DNA from: Symbiodinium natans
Taxonomy: Eukaryota; Sar; Dinophyceae; Suessiales; Symbiodiniaceae
Direction: 5' to 3'
NCBI GenBank assembly: GCA_905221605.1
Contig: CAJNDS010002718.1
Coordinates: 184,001-248,000, forward strand
DNA length: 64,000 bases
The notes under the pieces are model-generated. The model was not told where the DNA came from, ran no database searches, and was given only the letters and a program-made list of their open reading frames with translations. How positions within the stretch are numbered: position 1 is the stretch's first letter; each line of letters starts with the position of its first letter. The position numbers and the translations under genes are program-made. Below, one piece after another: positions 12,601 through 22,891 of the stretch.

Positions 12601-14915
12601 GCAAGACCCACCAGCCTCAAAAATCCTACACCCGTAATCCTACCCTAAACCCTGACGCGGTTTAGGGTCTAGGGTCTAGGGTCTAGGGTTTAGGGTTTAG
12701 GGTTTAGGGTTTAGGGTCTAGGGTCTAGGGCAACCCTGAACTCTAAACCCACAAAACAACTACGCATCTTGCCCACTCCAGACCCAACTTACACCCAAGC
12801 AAGACTTGGGCCCTAGGCTGGTCTCGTCGCCTTCTCCCAGGATGCTGTGCCTCAAGTCTGGCTGAAGCCGGGGTTGACTTGGAACAGAACTCGGGCTTTC
12901 AGGATTTCGGCCCCTAGGCCCTAACAGCTTTCTAGGCCCTAAACCTCTCAAAGAGCATTCTCACAGGGTGTCAGTCTGAGGGTTGACCTCCGAGGCCCGA
13001 AACCTCCCAAAATCTAAGGGGGCTTAGGGCTTAGGGTTTAGGTTTTAGGGTTTTTCACACTTCTCAACACTCAGTTCGGCGACTTTGGCCCAACCATGCA
13101 CCGGAAACATCAAAACCCTCAGCCCCAAGCCCACACGCCGACACACCCTAAATGGGGGGTGTACGATTTTAGGGGTATGATAAGCATATTACAAGGGGAT
13201 CCTACTATTTGGGAGTCTAGATCAGGGGTCCCTTATTCTCGTAAACCCCCAAATACCCTAAACCCTAAACCCTAAACCCTAAACCCTAAACCCTTAACCC
13301 TTAAACCCTAAACCCTAAACCCTAAACCCTAAGCCATCCGTTGTGTACCCAGGTGCGTCTTCCCAGACCCGGTGGCGCCATAGGCGAAGACGCAGGAGGA
13401 GCCGCCAAGGGCAGCATGCTCGACCTTGTGAAGGCCCTAAACCCTAAACCCTAAACCCTAAACCCAGGGGGGGGGGGGGGGGGGGGGGGTGGCGGAAAAA
13501 TAGGGATCCCCCAATTATGAATCCCCACATAGTAGGTAGGATTCCCTTTTCAGAATAGGTACCCCCGAATTTCGGAAACCCCCCATATGGAGCTTCCTGA
13601 CTTTCACCCTCCCCCACCCCCCCCCTCCCCCCCCAAACTTCACATATCATGATTGTACCTGGAAGGTCCCTTTTGGGTCGTTTTGACGTGGGGAGAGGGG
13701 GTGGGTGCAGGGGTCTAGCCTGAGTTAGATGCTTTATGGTGTTGCGCGGAAAAGGCGAGTCCAAAACTATGAATCGTGTTTGGAATCCGGGGGTCTAGGA
13801 TGTAGGGGGGGGGGGGGTTTGGGGGGTTGAAGGGTAGAAGCTTCAAGGGCTGGGGCTCGAAGCTTGGGGGTTGGTGATGGAGAGGGGAGATCCAGACGCG
13901 GAGGGGGCAGGAGCAAAAGACGTGTGCCCATGTAGAACGGCAAAGGGTTGAGTGAAACTCTGATTGGCACAGTCTGGGTTCCCGTGCCCAAGGAGCTGCA
14001 GCGAGAAACAAGTCCTGGAAGGTTTAGGGTTTAGGATTTAGGTCTAGGGTTTAGGGTGCAGGGTGCAGGGTGTAGGGTGTAGGGTTTAGGGTTTAGGGTT
14101 GAGGGCTTGTGGGTTTGTTTCTAGGGATTCTAAAGCCACAAACCCACAAGCCCTCAACCCTAACAACCCAGGCAGAAGGAAATTCAGGGTCTCGAGTAGG
14201 CGCAGATCAACGGTCGGCTCGCGTGAGATGTATCTCGAACTCCTTAGTGCTTTAGTGCATATAGGACCCCGAATGCACGGAAAGAAGCACGGCTCATGGG
14301 TTCAAGCTTTAGGGTAGAATTCGAATGAAAAGCTGTTCAACGGAGGGCTTAAAGCATCTGAACCTTGGGAGCGCGCGGCCCTAAACCCTAAACCCTAAAC
14401 CCTAAACCCTAAACCCTAAACCCTAAACCCTAAACCCCCAAAAGGCCTGGATGCCATGCGGCTCTACTATAGTCCCTGCTTGTCCTCTTGCGGCGCATCA
14501 TCCAGGACGCGGTCGATCTTGAACTTTCGTAATCGTCCCATGGCGTCCTCCGCATACCAATACCAGTGTTTAGGGCTTAGGGCTTAGGGTTTATAGGGTT
14601 AGGGTTTAGGGTTTAGGGTTGAGGGTTGAGGGTTCAGGGTTCAGGGTTTAGGATTTAGGGCTTAGGAGAAAAAACCAACAAACTATCGACGTTTTTCTGG
14701 GTCCGGACTCACTCCTGGAGAAGGCTCGTTATTAAAGGCAATATCTTTACCCCCCCCCCTCCATATTACCCTTTCAAAAGGGCACAGGCAACTTATTTAC
14801 TGATCCCCATATTGCCCTTGTAAAGGGGAGCCACTAAGAAGCAAACGCCCAACCGGTGGCCTCCACCGTGATCTCAGGGCCATCGACGGACAAGGTCCGC
14901 GTCCCCAGATCAGAG
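630..14915 (-). CDS. Kinesin motor protein, multi-exon
   Basis: Microtubule motor ATPase spread over about 21 micro-exons. Exons, in transcript order: about 14862-14915, about 14485-14547 (FKIDRVLDD, QE), 13349-13424 (Walker A, AYGATGSGKTHLG), 12390-12469 (GLAHHAIRRL, VRISMLE), 11627-11663 (VYCEQIRDLL), 11125-11176, 7912-7987, 7315-7382 (switch I, NDSSSRSH), 6773-6853 (switch II, DLAGSE), 6561-6608 and 6039-6084 (together AINRSLSALADVVEA), 5826-5868 (VPYRNSRLTML), 5436-5517, 4825-4899 (LTFASRVRAVDFG), 4336-4410. Coiled-coil or basic tail exons follow at about 3385-3455, 2960-3010, 2424-2515, 1676-1750, 1270-1375 and 630-744. Neighbouring exons keep frame at nearly every junction; the 11627/11125 junction does not, so a small exon may be missing there. 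Motor identity is seen directly. The kinesin class is not settled because coiled coil lies on both sides. The polyadenylation end and true 5' end are not identified. Confidence 0.85.
751..865. repeat. TTTAGGG array
   Basis: About 16 perfect heptamers directly right of the exon at 630-744. Confidence 0.97.
877..970. mobile_element. Family-B hairpin MITE
   Basis: About 94 bp. One end reads CCCCTTATACTAACAGTCCTT and the other its near reverse complement, AAGGACGGTTAGTATAAGGGG. Small non-autonomous DNA transposon by form. Confidence 0.75.
1158..1485. repeat. TTTAGGG arrays around a kinesin tail exon
   Basis: Two arrays (1158-1232 and 1378-1485) in the same orientation, with the exon at about 1270-1375 between them. 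One of the exceptions to the inverted pattern. Confidence 0.95.
3240..3366. mobile_element. Family-E MITE
   Basis: About 127 bp with inverted ends of about 20 bp: ATTTGCTTAAAGAACCCCCC and GGGGGGTTCTTAAGCAAAT (one base different). Lies just downstream, in transcript sense, of a kinesin tail exon. Confidence 0.75.
3515..3650. repeat. CCCTAAA array
   Basis: About 18 near-perfect heptamers in the intron between the exons at about 3385-3455 and 4336-4410; a TTTAGGG array follows that second exon at 4423-4525. Confidence 0.97.
4423..4525. repeat. TTTAGGG array
   Basis: About 14 heptamers directly right of the exon at 4336-4410; the same intron has CCCTAAA-type words up to the next exon at 4825. 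Confidence 0.97.
7795..8038. repeat. Inverted arrays bracketing a kinesin exon
   Basis: CCCTAAA (7795-7884) on the left and TTTAGGG (7995-8038) on the right of the exon at 7912-7987. Confidence 0.95.
8572..10144 (-). CDS. ARM-repeat protein with C-terminal TIR-like domain
   Basis: Exon 1 is 9971-10144 (ATG at 10144, coiled N-terminus ending GAVPPL). Exon 2 starts at 9865 (VKLLKEGSDRAKKEAANAL) and runs to about 9185 with about four armadillo repeats, ending SARFDGG. Exon 3 runs from about 9035 to the stop at 8572 (YDILMVAADAG, MIAVCTKHYGE, then TYPPKPPGGPDHK). Joining exons 1 and 2 across a 105-bp GT-AG intron rebuilds an exact ARM repeat. The last domain looks like an alpha/beta TIR-type fold by its order of short hydrophobic strands; that is inference. 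The join of exon 2 to exon 3 between 9035 and 9190 is unresolved. The gene lies inside the kinesin intron between 11125 and 7987, on the same strand. ARM repeats usually bind partner proteins. Confidence 0.75.
9866..9970 (-). mobile_element. Introner-like MITE, copy 1, acting as an intron
   Basis: A 105-bp AT-rich insert that is exactly the intron between ARM exons 1 and 2. In transcript sense it starts GTGACAAAATCCCCCTTGGG and ends AAGGGGAGTAGAG. Imperfect terminal inverted repeats are seen (CTCCCCTTAGAA near one end, TTCCCAAGGGGGA near the other). The short word GGTGA flanks both sides and could be a target duplication that supplied the splice donor. Copies 2 and 3 lie at 25178 and 60377. 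Confidence 0.8.
10145..10164 (-). other. Possible relict spliced-leader sequence before the ARM gene
   Basis: The 20 bases directly before the ATG, read on the minus strand as CCGCAGCTCCTTAGCTTCCC, resemble the dinoflagellate spliced leader (which begins CCGTAGCC) only weakly, at about 12 of 21 positions with a gap. Listed only because it sits right at the start codon. Confidence 0.15.
11780..11900. repeat. TTTCAGGG/TTTCGGGG variant array
   Basis: Left arm of the kinesin intron 11664-12389. Uses octamer variants rather than TTTAGGG. Its mirror image lies at 12281-12382. Confidence 0.9.
12281..12382. repeat. CCCTGAAA/CCCCGAAA variant array
   Basis: Right arm of the same intron. The octamers are the reverse complements of those in the left arm. 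Confidence 0.9.
13153..13250. mobile_element. Family-C MITE
   Basis: Ends GGGGGGTGTACGATTTTAGGGG and TTCTCGTAAACCCCC are inverted repeats; the middle has GGGATCCTACTATTTGGGAG as in the copies at 34349 and 40512. Confidence 0.7.
13488..13592. mobile_element. Degenerate family-C-like element
   Basis: GAAAAATAGGGATCCCCCAATTATGAATCC, then ACATAGTAGGTAGGATTCCC, ending AATTTCGGAAACCCCCC. Related words recur at 5930-6003 and 27945-28002. Confidence 0.5.
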
Positions 14916-15654
14916 TCCTACACTCAGCAAGGCTGCTGTGGGAGACCCCTGAACCCCTAAGCTCTTAAACCCCTTACACCATTAAACCCCTTAACCCTTA
15001 AACCCTGAAATCCTTAAACAACTCTAAACCGTTAAACCCTTAAACCCTTCAACCCTTAACCCTTAGACCCTCAAGCCTTAAGCCCTAAACCCCTGAAGCC
15101 GTAGAGAGATAGATAGCGACCTTCGGGTGCAAATGCACTCTGCGAGTACGTGTACCCGACACGGGGCTCCTTGATCAAAAGGGAGTGCCCGAAGGGGCCG
15201 TTTTTTTTGCTGTTTGTTTATTTACCTATTTATCTATTTTCGAAGCGATTCTTGAAGCAATGTCCTGAGCCCCTGAGCTGTCATGCTCCCAGCTTCATTG
15301 GGGGAAACCAGTGGGCCTGAACGCCCTCAACGCGAAAACCTTGAACCCGAAGTCACCGCGGGCCCCGGAGGAAGCCCCCAAGCTGCTGTGGTCCTTGTAA
15401 CTGCTCAAGGGGCGAATGCGACAAGCTGCGCTGACAGGGGACAGCACCTAGGGGAGGGTCGGATGTGGGGGACGGGGTTGAGTTCTGAGGGCTTGCTGAG
15501 CGGAGCTTTCGTCATGCCCCCGTACATCAAACCGAAGTCCCTGACTCAACCATTGCATGGGCGTAGATTAAGGACTTGGGCTTCAGGTCAGGGCTTTTCG
15601 GCCCAAAGGCCCCTGTGCAAAACCCTTGGTTCGCTGAGAGCCGAGGCTGAACTC

Positions 15655-18600
15655 AAGTGGGCGGACAAAGCCGCCACGCGACGGCGGAGCTGAGACACCT
15701 TTGAGCTTGCCGGGCCGCAGGGCGCTGAGGGCTTCGTACTTCGGGTTGGGGACAGCGAGGCATAAAAATGCACCCCTAAACCCTACACCTAAAACCCTAC
15801 ACCCTACACACTACACCCTACACCCTACACCCTAAACCCTAAACCTTAAACCCCAAACCCTAAACCCTAAACCGTAAACCCTAAACCCTAAACCCTAAAC
15901 CCTAAACCCTAAACCCTCAACCCTAGCAGCCATGTTGGACCATCCCTGTCCCACCTCGAGCTGCTCCGCCTCAGAGGATGCCATGGAGGCGTCGCAGCTG
16001 GCCCTCAGCTGCTCCTCGGGTTTCTAGGGCTTTGGTGGGTTTAGGGTTTAGGGTTTAGGGTTTAGGGTTTAGGGTTTAGGGTTTAGGGTTTAGGGTTTAG
16101 GGTTTAGGGTTTAGGGTTTAGGGTTTAGGGTTTAGGGCTTAGGGTTTAGGGTTTAGGTTTTAGGGCTTGGGGCTTGGGGCTTGGGGCTTGAGGCTTGGGA
16201 TGTGGGGACTTGAGGGGTTCCGCGGGTCTGGGACGTAGGCCTTCAGCGGCATTGAGGGGTTTTGACCCTAAAAGCAGGAATCCCTGAAACTGTATATTCA
16301 AACCCAAAGCCCTAGTCGCGGCTAGCTGCGCAGAAAGCCACTTAACGGTCTTGAGGGTTTGGTCTTGAGGGTTTTTTTAGCACTCCAGCCCCAGGGCCCG
16401 AATCGCCTCACCAGCGAGGCTGGTAGGAATTTCGTAGCGCCCCAGTGCCCCTTGTTGCAGATAGCTCGAATGGGAAATGTGGGCACGTCACGAGCCAGAT
16501 GATTGCATGCGTAGCGATTAAGGATTTGCAGGCATGCAAGGAGTGCGCTCCAGCATCTTGAGCTACGGCAAGATGGAGTGCCATGCATCAGACAAACATT
16601 GCGCTTGCATGTCGCCTGATGATGAGGAAAAGTTGCTTTTCTGCCGCCAGGAATGGGAGTGCCCAGAGCGGATCTTCCTCAGCAGGACCCGCACCTTCAC
16701 TGTTCAGGTTTCGGCAGCGATTGACAACGTGCAGGAAAAGGACGGCGTCTCAACCAATCATCAGAGCCTCATCTGTGCATGCGAGCAATGGGAGGATGGC
16801 AACGCATTTTCAGGCTACGACGTCCAGCAGGAGCCCATGCTTTCTCTGGCGCTACACCTATGCGGTGGCACGCAGTGCTCCGAGAAGACGCTGGCCGACA
16901 TGACCAACATGAAGGCGACGACCCAGGACACGGTGTACATCCAGCACTTCATCCTTGCAAGAATGCAGTTGGAGGACGGCTGCGCGATTTCAGAGCACGA
17001 TTCAGTGCTCCACCTGGTGCTACACCTATGCGGTGGCACGCAGTGCTTCGAGAAGACGCTGGCCGACATGACCAACATGAAGGCGACGACCCAGGACACG
17101 GTGTACATCCAGCACTTCATCCTTGCAAGAATGCAGTTGGAGGACGGCTGCGCGATTTCAGACCACGATTCAGTGCTCCACCTGGTGCTACACCCATGCG
17201 GTGGCACGCAGTGCTTCGAGAAGACGCTGGCCGACATGACCAACATGAAGGCGACGACCCAGGACACGGTGTACATCCAGCATTTCATCCTTGCAAGAAT
17301 GCAGTTGGAGGACGGCTGCGCGATTTCAGACCACGATTCAATGCTCCACCTGGTGCTACACCCATGCGGTGGCACGCAGTGCTTCGAGAAGACGCTGGCC
17401 GACATGACCAACATGAAGGCGACGACCCAGGACACGGTGTACATCCAGCACTTCATCCTTGCAAGAATGCAGTTGGAGGACGGCTGCGCGATTTCAGACC
17501 ATGATTCAGTGCTCCACCTGGTCCTACACCTATGCGGTGGCACGCAGTGCTTCGAGAAGACGCTGGCCGACATGACCAACACGAAGGCGACGACCCAGGA
17601 CACGGTGTACATCCAGCACTTCATCCTTGCAAGAATGCAGTTGGAGGACGGCTGCGCGATTTCAGACCATGATTCAGTGCTCCACCTGGTGCTACACCTA
17701 CGCGGCGGCACGCAGTGCTTCGAGAAGACGCTGGCCGACATGACCAACATGAAGGCGACGACCCAGGACATGGTGTACATCCAGCACTTCATCCTTGCGA
17801 GAATGCAGTTGGAGGACGGCTGCGCGATTTCAGACCACGATTCAGTGCTCCACCTGGTGCTACACCTATGCGGTGGCACGCAGTGCTTCGAGAAGACGCT
17901 GGCCGACACGACCGTCTCCGCCCACATGAAGGCGACGACCCAGGGTACAGCGAACATATCACTCATTCAGTGGCGCCTCATCTTTGCAAGCGAGCAGTCG
18001 GACGACAAGGAGTTCATGCTCTACGTGATGCTCCCCCTACTTGGTAGCATGCACACCTTCGTGACGACCCTGACCAGCAAGACCATCACGCTGGTTGTTG
18101 AGGCTTCCAAAGCGTTTGGCAATGCGAAGGCGCAGATCCCGGATAAGACGGGCGTCCCACCGGAAAAGCCACGCCTCATCTACCCAGGTGGGCAATTGGA
18201 GGATCGCCGCTCGCTTTCAGACCATAAGCGGTTCACGCTCCACATGATGCTCGCCCTGCTTGACGGCACGCAAACCTTCGTGGCGACCCTGGCCAGAAAA
18301 ACCATCACCCTGGTTGGCCTGCGCGACCCCTCCTGAAAGATGTGACATGACGGGCTTTGGCTCTTCGTTTTTCGATTGTGTACACGTTGTCACTGCACAT
18401 TTGGGAATGTTTGAGCGGGCACAGATCTTTTGAAGTGTGGGGCGTGTTAGCTTTGTTCTTGCCTCTCCCAGCCCCTGGAGGAATGCTCAAAGCTGGACCG
18501 CAGGGAAATCTGATGATCAGCCCTCCCTGTTGTCCTGTAGATATGTTGCTGGCTTCGTGGTCGTTCATGGGCCAGCGCTTGTTGTCACACTTTCGGAGGG

Positions 18601-20496
18601 TCCCCTCTCCTGTCTCCACATGAATAGTTTTGGCGCTTTTCTGCTCATAGAGCTTGCGCGACGCTGCTATACCAGTTTGCCTTTTTGTGCATAGGCTGGG
18701 TCCGCAGATTTCTGCTCCAGGGATGGGTTCCTCGTGTTACAGGCGTGAGGGCTTCCTTGAGAGCAAACTGCTTCAAACCTGAATTTAATGCATGAATTTT
18801 CGGCTACGTCCAATATGGACTTGGATCGCCAGACAAAGACAAAGACAAAAAGACTCCAGCCCCAACAATGAATGGTGGCCTTCGGCACGAAGTGTGTGCG
18901 ACATCTTCCGGATAAGCTCCCTGCAAACCTCAACCCGCAGCCGGCTCATGAACACAAAAGGCCACGGAGGGCCTCTCTCCGCGACGCATCATGGAACTTC
19001 TCCTGCCATTGCTGCGCGAGCTTCCCACCGGCTGAGGGTCCAGGATGTTAGGATGCTTGAGGGAGGCAACCTTTTACAGCCCACCCTTTGCACCTACAAC
19101 CCTTTGAGGGATCCCCCCTGAGCTCCATTTCTAGAAGCCCTAAACACAAGTTAGCCCACCCGAAATAACCCCCTAAGCCCACGAATGCCTGAACAGCCCT
19201 CAACACCCCGACGTCCTAAAGCTCCAACACCCTGAAATCTGAAGCCCTAACCAGAGACGGAAACGACATCATTCAGACAACCTGGCACAGCCAAAACTAA
19301 TTAAATAAAGAACCTGAAGCCCGCACAAACTTAGGGCTTCTTGAGTTTTAGGGCCAATTCTCCAATAGCCGCCACAAGGGAGTTAGAGTGTTTCTTGGGC
19401 CGGTTCAAATAGAATGGAATTTAGGAAAGGCTTGGAACTTACAAGGATTACCAGGGGTTTCGCTCAACCCTAAACCCTAAACCCTAAACCCTAAACCCTT
19501 GTGGATATTGGGCTTCTTTGTTCGGGCTTCCAGGGTCGGGGCCTCCAGCTCAGCCTTGGCCTTCTCAGCCACCAACAGCTCGGCCGATCGCTCGCGGCTC
19601 TCAGTACTGAGGTCCTGTTGAAGGGCTTGCGAGGCATCTAGGGTTTAGGGGTGAGAGTTTAGGGTTTAGGGGTTAGGGTTGTCGGTTTTGGGGTTAGGGC
19701 TTGTAGAGTTTAGGGTTTAGGGGTTTTTAGGGTCTAGGGTTGCGGCATTGCGTATAGGGTTTAGGGTTACGCGTACACAGGGTAATAAGACATGCCACTG
19801 CTGGCCTCGTATTCCAGCCGCAGCTCCCCCAGGAGCCGTCGTAACTCAGCTGCCTGAACTTGACAGAAACTACTTCGAAGATGTACGACGTAGGAAGGTT
19901 TAGAGTTTAGGGCTGAGTGTTGAGGGCTGAGGTGGAGATGCACTCTTGCAAGCTTTGAATGCACAGAGGGTGGCTGCAACGTCTCTCCCCCCAATCCTTT
20001 GAGGAGTTCCGACCGTCCAGGATTTCCAGCATGGCCCATGAAGATCTTGGGATCTGAGACTTCCAGCAGCCCATCGCAGGAAGCTAGACCCTTGAACGCC
20101 CAAGGCAAACCCTAAAACATCAAGCGTCGAGCCGGCAAACCCGAAGACCCGAACTCGACAGTCATCTGAACTTCTAAGCACTTAAGCCCGACATACCCTA
20201 ACAAATCACCACACGCAATCTGCCATGCAGGCGCCCTTGCTGGCACACGAGTGCCTCAAACTTCAGGCTTCCCACCCTCCGAGCAAATACTGGCTAGGGT
20301 TTAGGGTTTAGGTCTATGGCTTCGGGATCTAAATCCCTCTAAACCCTAAACCCTAACCCGTAACCCCTAAACCCTAAACCCTGAACCCTGAACCCTAAAC
20401 CCCGTGTGAACCACTGGGGAATCGATATGCCGGCCCTGACTGAACCTTAGCCCTCAGGGCCTCGTTCACTTCTGGGTCTGTCTGCGCCTCTTCCTC
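15655..20496 (-). CDS. Coiled-coil exons upstream of the kinesin motor
   Basis: Small exons on the same strand as the kinesin motor and upstream of it: 20446-20496 (17 codons), 19806-19853 (16 codons, AAELRRLLGELRLEYE), 19543-19614 (24 codons, RSAELLVAEKAKAELE), 15955-16014 (20 codons, ASSEAEQLE) and about 15660-15710 (VSQLRRRVAAL). Each is a whole number of codons with AG before and GT or GC after, and each is rich in Glu, Arg, Leu and Ala as in a coiled coil. They probably form an N-terminal stalk of the same kinesin, but could be a separate coiled-coil gene. The plus-strand polyubiquitin-like gene lies between 16014 and 19543. A weaker candidate island (about 21180-21235) reads QAALSPAQEPSQKAVS. 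Confidence 0.55.
15775..16180. repeat. Inverted arrays bracketing a coiled-coil exon
   Basis: CCCTAAA and CCCTACA heptamers (15775-15925), the exon 15955-16014, then TTTAGGG (16037-16180). Confidence 0.95.
16509..16523 (+). other. Possible relict spliced-leader sequence before the polyubiquitin-like gene
   Basis: Ten bases upstream of the ATG lies GCGTAGCGATTAAGG. Against the start of the dinoflagellate spliced leader (CCGTAGCCATTTTGG) this matches 11 of 15 positions without gaps. Such relics mark mRNAs that were reverse transcribed and put back in the genome. A chance match is possible. Confidence 0.3.
16534..18336 (+). CDS. Degenerate polyubiquitin-like protein
   Basis: A 600-residue intronless open frame on the plus strand, opposite to its neighbours. 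It is a chain of diverged ubiquitin units. The first unit is recognisable by AAIDNVQEKDGVST and QWEDG. Seven unit ends follow, written mostly HLCGGTQC (one HLRGG), so the Gly-Gly of ubiquitin is kept. The middle units are only 56 residues instead of 76: about 20 residues after the first beta hairpin are missing, and Lys48 is Met while the Lys6 position is kept (EKTL). The last unit is nearly full length (TFVTTLTSKTITL, QLEDRRSLSDH) but ends in Gly-Ser, and a partial unit closes the frame. ATG at 16534 is the first in frame. The units probably cannot fold as normal ubiquitin; whether it is expressed is unknown. It could be a decaying retrogene kept open by repeat turnover. Confidence 0.7.
   Translation: MQGVRSSILSYGKMECHASDKHCACMSPDDEEKLLFCRQEWECPERIFLSRTRTFTVQVSAAIDNVQEKDGVSTNHQSLICACEQWEDGNAFSGYDVQQEPMLSLALHLCGGTQCSEKTLADMTNMKATTQDTVYIQHFILARMQLEDGCAISEHDSVLHLVLHLCGGTQCFEKTLADMTNMKATTQDTVYIQHFILARMQLEDGCAISDHDSVLHLVLHPCGGTQCFEKTLADMTNMKATTQDTVYIQHFILARMQLEDGCAISDHDSMLHLVLHPCGGTQCFEKTLADMTNMKATTQDTVYIQHFILARMQLEDGCAISDHDSVLHLVLHLCGGTQCFEKTLADMTNTKATTQDTVYIQHFILARMQLEDGCAISDHDSVLHLVLHLRGGTQCFEKTLADMTNMKATTQDMVYIQHFILARMQLEDGCAISDHDSVLHLVLHLCGGTQCFEKTLADTTVSAHMKATTQGTANISLIQWRLIFASEQSDDKEFMLYVMLPLLGSMHTFVTTLTSKTITLVVEASKAFGNAKAQIPDKTGVPPEKPRLIYPGGQLEDRRSLSDHKRFTLHMMLALLDGTQTFVATLARKTITLVGLRDPS
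16849..17916 (+). repeat. 168-bp tandem repeat inside the polyubiquitin-like gene
   Basis: The word CAGTGC(T/C)(T/C)CGAGAAGACG recurs at 16873, 17041, 17209, 17377, 17545, 17713 and 17881, a strict 168-bp period equal to 56 codons. Units differ by only a few bases, which points to recent expansion or gene conversion. Confidence 0.95.
18337..19460. other. Stretch without a recognised gene
   Basis: Downstream of the polyubiquitin-like gene. Few telomere-like repeats, mixed base composition, only short open frames without recognisable motifs. Probably 3' flank of the nested gene plus intron. Confidence 0.5.
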
Positions 20497-21169
20497 CTCG
20501 ACACTTGCTTGGGGTTTAGGGCTTTAGGGCTTTAAGGGTTTAAGTGTTTTCGGGCCTTAGCGATTACGGGTTAATTAAGGTTCAAGGCATTAGACGATTT
20601 TGGGCGCTGCCTGTGGGCAGGAGCCACGCTTCGTCCGGGTTCTGCACTATACACTGCGCTAGACATGCTGAAAACAACGAAGCACGCTGCAACTCCACCC
20701 CTAAACCCTAAACCCTAAACCCTAAACCCTGAACCCTAAACCCTAAACCCTAAACCCGAAACGTCACCTCGACCCCCCGAGGCTAAGGTTTGAACCTCGT
20801 TTCGCATTAAATCTTGTCAAAAGCCACTGTCGGGTTGGGGCGAACCTCGCACCTGCTGTCTTTGTGGACCCTTGTCGTCAATGACTACAAAATTGGTAGA
20901 CTCGTATAACAGCAATATACTAATTGTAATACTAGTAACATTCATTAATGTTCTAAAAAAGAAGTAGTCGTACTAAACATATTGGCATGTCGGGGTTGAA
21001 ATCCTCGCGGTCCATCCGAACCATGTCTAAATTCTGTATAAAACCCTGCCCCAGCACTGCAATTTTTAGGGCCTACTCTGGGGGGCTCAGTATGATGGGA
21101 TTTCGGAACATGAGAAGGGTTTAATTAGGGTTTAGGGTTTAGGGTTTAGGGTTTAGGGTTTAGGGTTTA

Positions 21170-22890
21170 GGGGAGAAACTGCCTTCTGCGATGGTTCTTG
21201 CGCAGGGCTGAGCGCAGCCTGGCAGGGCAGAAGGGCGGTTGGGGGGATGGTGTACCCCCTGAATCCCCAAAAGGAAGACACTGCCAAAAGGGGACCAAAA
21301 CCCCTAAACCCTGAACCTTAAATCCTAAACCCTAGACTCTAACCCCTTAACCTTAAATCCTAAACCCTACACGTTAGATGAAGCCCCCAAAGGGCTTTGG
21401 GAGATTCCGGAAGTTTTATGGAGCTGTTGGTCCCCAAGTTTATCAAAGGCTTGATTCACTGATGCTTCTAAAGCTTAGGACTGGGGTTGAAGTTGAAGGG
21501 TTAAGGGAGGGTTTAGGGGTTTAGGGTTGGGGCGTTAGGGGCATAAGGCTCCACCCGCCACCCGCCTCCAGGGACACCGCGAGTTCGCCCGCTGTGCGCC
21601 GCGGGTTCCGTGGGGGACCCTCCGCACAATGATGGCGTTGCTTTTTGCATATCTTGGTTGGGCTTAGGGTTTAGGGTTTAGGGTTTCGGGTTTAGGGTTT
21701 TCAGTTTAGGGTTTAGGGTTTAGGGTTTGGGGTTTGGGGTTTGGGGTTTAGAGTTTAGGGTTGAGGGTTCAGGGTTGAGGGTTTAGGGTTGCAGGCGGTT
21801 GCTAAGCATCCCTATCGACCCCCCTAGAGACCCTAAGCCATCGGGCCCTGGAACGCCGAACTGTTTTGGGCCGCTTCTGGTGATCGGTGCCCCTCCCTCA
21901 AGACAGTGGCAGGCGTTTGCCTTCTCGGCAAGGTACCATCGGCTTGAAGGTTGCGGCGCCTTCAAAAATAGGAATTTGGGGACCTGGCGAGCATGTGGAG
22001 CCCTGGGCCTCAGGTTGTTGAGCACTACTTGAACGACAGGAAATCGACTGGCCCTAAACACTGTAAACCCCCACACCCATCCCTTTCTGACTTGAATCTT
22101 GAATCCTGCTATGCCAGATGGGCACCGTAGTGTTCATCTGCGCATGGCAGACAGAAGTTACGATGTTGCGGGTGGGGCAGTGCCTCACCTACACCCTCCC
22201 CCAGCTGGCAAGTCGACAAGCTTTGCTTGTCTGACTTGTTCGACTTGAGTCGGCACGTTCTGTCTTGTCAGGACATGCTGCTGCCTGGACATTCTCATAC
22301 GGAGCGGAGCAGTGGCTCTGTCTGCCAAACGCATCTGCACGTGCTCTAACTAAGCATTCTCTGCAAAACTGGCGTATCACCTGCAGAACCAGTAGGTCTA
22401 TGACACAGTGAGCTGCACACGACTTCATGTATGGCCACCAACTCAGCGATCAGTAGAAGGACAGCCGACATGCATCGAGACAAAGCTACATTTCAGGGGT
22501 CCCAGCTGGCTCTCAAAACCTTCTCAGATTCTCAGAGCTGCAGCAGCCGGACCAGAGGCGCCAGAATGCTAAGCCCGGCCACATAAGCATGAGAGCCCGT
22601 GGGTCCAAATGCTGTCTCCTTGCTGGGCTTTCTATGCGGCTCATAAGGAGCTACTTCAGGTCTGTTGGGGCTATTGGTGCCATGTGATATACCATCTTGC
22701 CACAAGCGATTTGCGCACCCTACTAAAACCCTGATAAACCCCTTGGAGCCCAAGAGGAAACAAATCTTCCAAGGAGTGCCAGTCACTTTAGTCGCCCAAA
22801 AACCATATTACAACAAGGGCACCCGTTTTTGGTTGGTTACTTTAAAAGGGAAACCAAAACCCAAAAAAAGGAAAAGGGCACCACAGGGGT
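21170..22890. other. Stretch with arrays and no firm gene
   Basis: A TTTAGGG array (21660-21790) with TTTGGGG variants and otherwise mixed unique sequence. Minus-strand reading gives one weak exon candidate near 21180-21235. The block 22080-22890 has no telomere-like repeats and no clear coding motif. Confidence 0.4.
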
Positions 22891-22891
22891 A

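Noticed and set aside
15775-16180. CRISPR-like array
   Set aside because: Heptamer repeats without spacers, and a eukaryotic gene context.
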